Assembly (NCBI RefSeq): GCF_003855155.1
Contig: NZ_CP034073.1
Location: 2,232,001-2,296,000 of the forward strand
Length of the DNA stretch: 64,000 bases
Source: Shewanella psychromarinicola
Lineage (GTDB): Bacteria; Pseudomonadota; Gammaproteobacteria; Enterobacterales; Shewanellaceae
Reading direction: 5' to 3'
The position numbers were made by a program, and so were the translations under genes. A model generated the notes under the pieces. The model was not told where the DNA came from and made no database searches. It saw only the letters and a program-made list of their open reading frames with translations. Shown one piece after another: positions 63,570-64,000 of this stretch. Every line of letters begins with the position of its first letter. Positions within the stretch are counted from its first letter, which is position 1.

Positions 63570-64000
63570 TTATTTCATTGCGGCAAAAATACGATCAACG
63601 GCGGCTAAAGTATACTCAATCTCAGCGTCGCCGTGAGCCATTGACATAAAGCCCGCTTCATATGCACTTGGCGCCAAGTAAATACCTTCATCTAGCATGG
63701 CATGATAGAAATGACGGAAGTGTTCCATGTTGCATTTTGTTACTTGAGCAAACGACGTCATTGGCGCTTTGTCTTCAGTAAAGAATAAACCAAACATGCC
63801 GCCCACATAAGTGATGTTTAATGGAATACCGTGTTTATCTGCTGCGGCTTTAATACCTTCTGCTACACGTTTAGTTTTGTCTGCAAGCGCGTCATACAAA
63901 CCGGGTTCACACAAGGCATCCATTTGGGCTAAACCTGCTGTCATCGCAATCGGGTTACCAGACAAAGTACCTGCTTGATAAACTGGGCCTGTCGGTGCAA
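63570..64000 (-). CDS. hemL: Glutamate-1-semialdehyde 2,1-aminomutase, N-terminus beyond window
   Basis: The visible C-terminal 142 residues include [26 protein letters not shown], typical of HemL just after the PLP lysine, and the end [21 protein letters not shown]. HemL converts glutamate-1-semialdehyde to 5-aminolevulinate for haem. The frame is open to position 64000, so the gene continues beyond the window and ATG 63965 is internal. Confidence 0.95.
   Translation of the reverse strand, partial: APTGPVYQAGTLSGNPIAMTAGLAQMDALCEPGLYDALADKTKRVAEGIKAAADKHGIPLNITYVGGMFGLFFTEDKAPMTSFAQVTKCNMEHFRHFYHAMLDEGIYLAPSAYEAGFMSMAHGDAEIEYTLAAVDRIFAAMK

Overview
The window looks like a chromosomal segment of a marine gammaproteobacterium, most probably Shewanella. 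The conserved genes support this: the rpsU-yqeY-dnaG-rpoD operon divergent from tsaD, a FAD/Fe-S D-lactate dehydrogenase of the Dld-II type, the ExeA/ExeB pair, NhaD, and AT-leaning DNA with dispersed palindromic repeats. No database search was run, so the genus is an inference.

Positions 1-29600 hold a large putrescine, GABA and beta-alanine catabolic region. It contains mmsA (cut by the window edge), an omega-aminotransferase, puuC, puuB1, puuR, puuD, puuA, a putrescine-pyruvate aminotransferase, the putrescine transporter potFGHI, a second puuB, gabD and gabT. Together they would import putrescine, degrade it by the gamma-glutamylated route (PuuA-PuuB-PuuC-PuuD) and by direct transamination, and pass GABA through GabT/GabD to succinate. 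PuuR-like cupin/HTH control is suggested by a repeated AAAGTGT box near several of these genes.

Positions 6065-14767 interrupt that region with accessory DNA: dispersed palindromic repeats, an IS91-family transposase remnant, and an integron cassette array without an integrase (a CALIN) at about 7848-13277. Several attC-like sites are visible. The cassettes carry a GNAT acetyltransferase, a small membrane protein, a two-gene candidate toxin/immunity pair, a PspC-domain protein and a secreted lipase-like hydrolase. An IS110-family element sits exactly inside one attC site, and its noncoding region contains 8 bases matching the attC end.

Positions 31728-41933 are an integrated island next to a tRNA-Ile2(CAU) gene. 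It carries a tyrosine recombinase, an AlpA-like HTH protein, an HUH replication endonuclease with about ten 54-bp in-frame repeats, and a defence module made of a RipA-like membrane protein, a SIR2 protein and a HerA-like ATPase. The tRNA 3' half at the two ends differs by compensatory T-stem changes.

Positions 42000-64000 are mostly core genome: dld-II, rpoD, dnaG, yqeY, rpsU, tsaD, plsY, folB, folK, uppP, an rlmA-like gene, lpp, cca, exeA, exeB, nhaD and the 3' part of hemL. Several small repeat families lie between them, including a 10-bp tandem array and paired 96-97-bp MITE-like elements.
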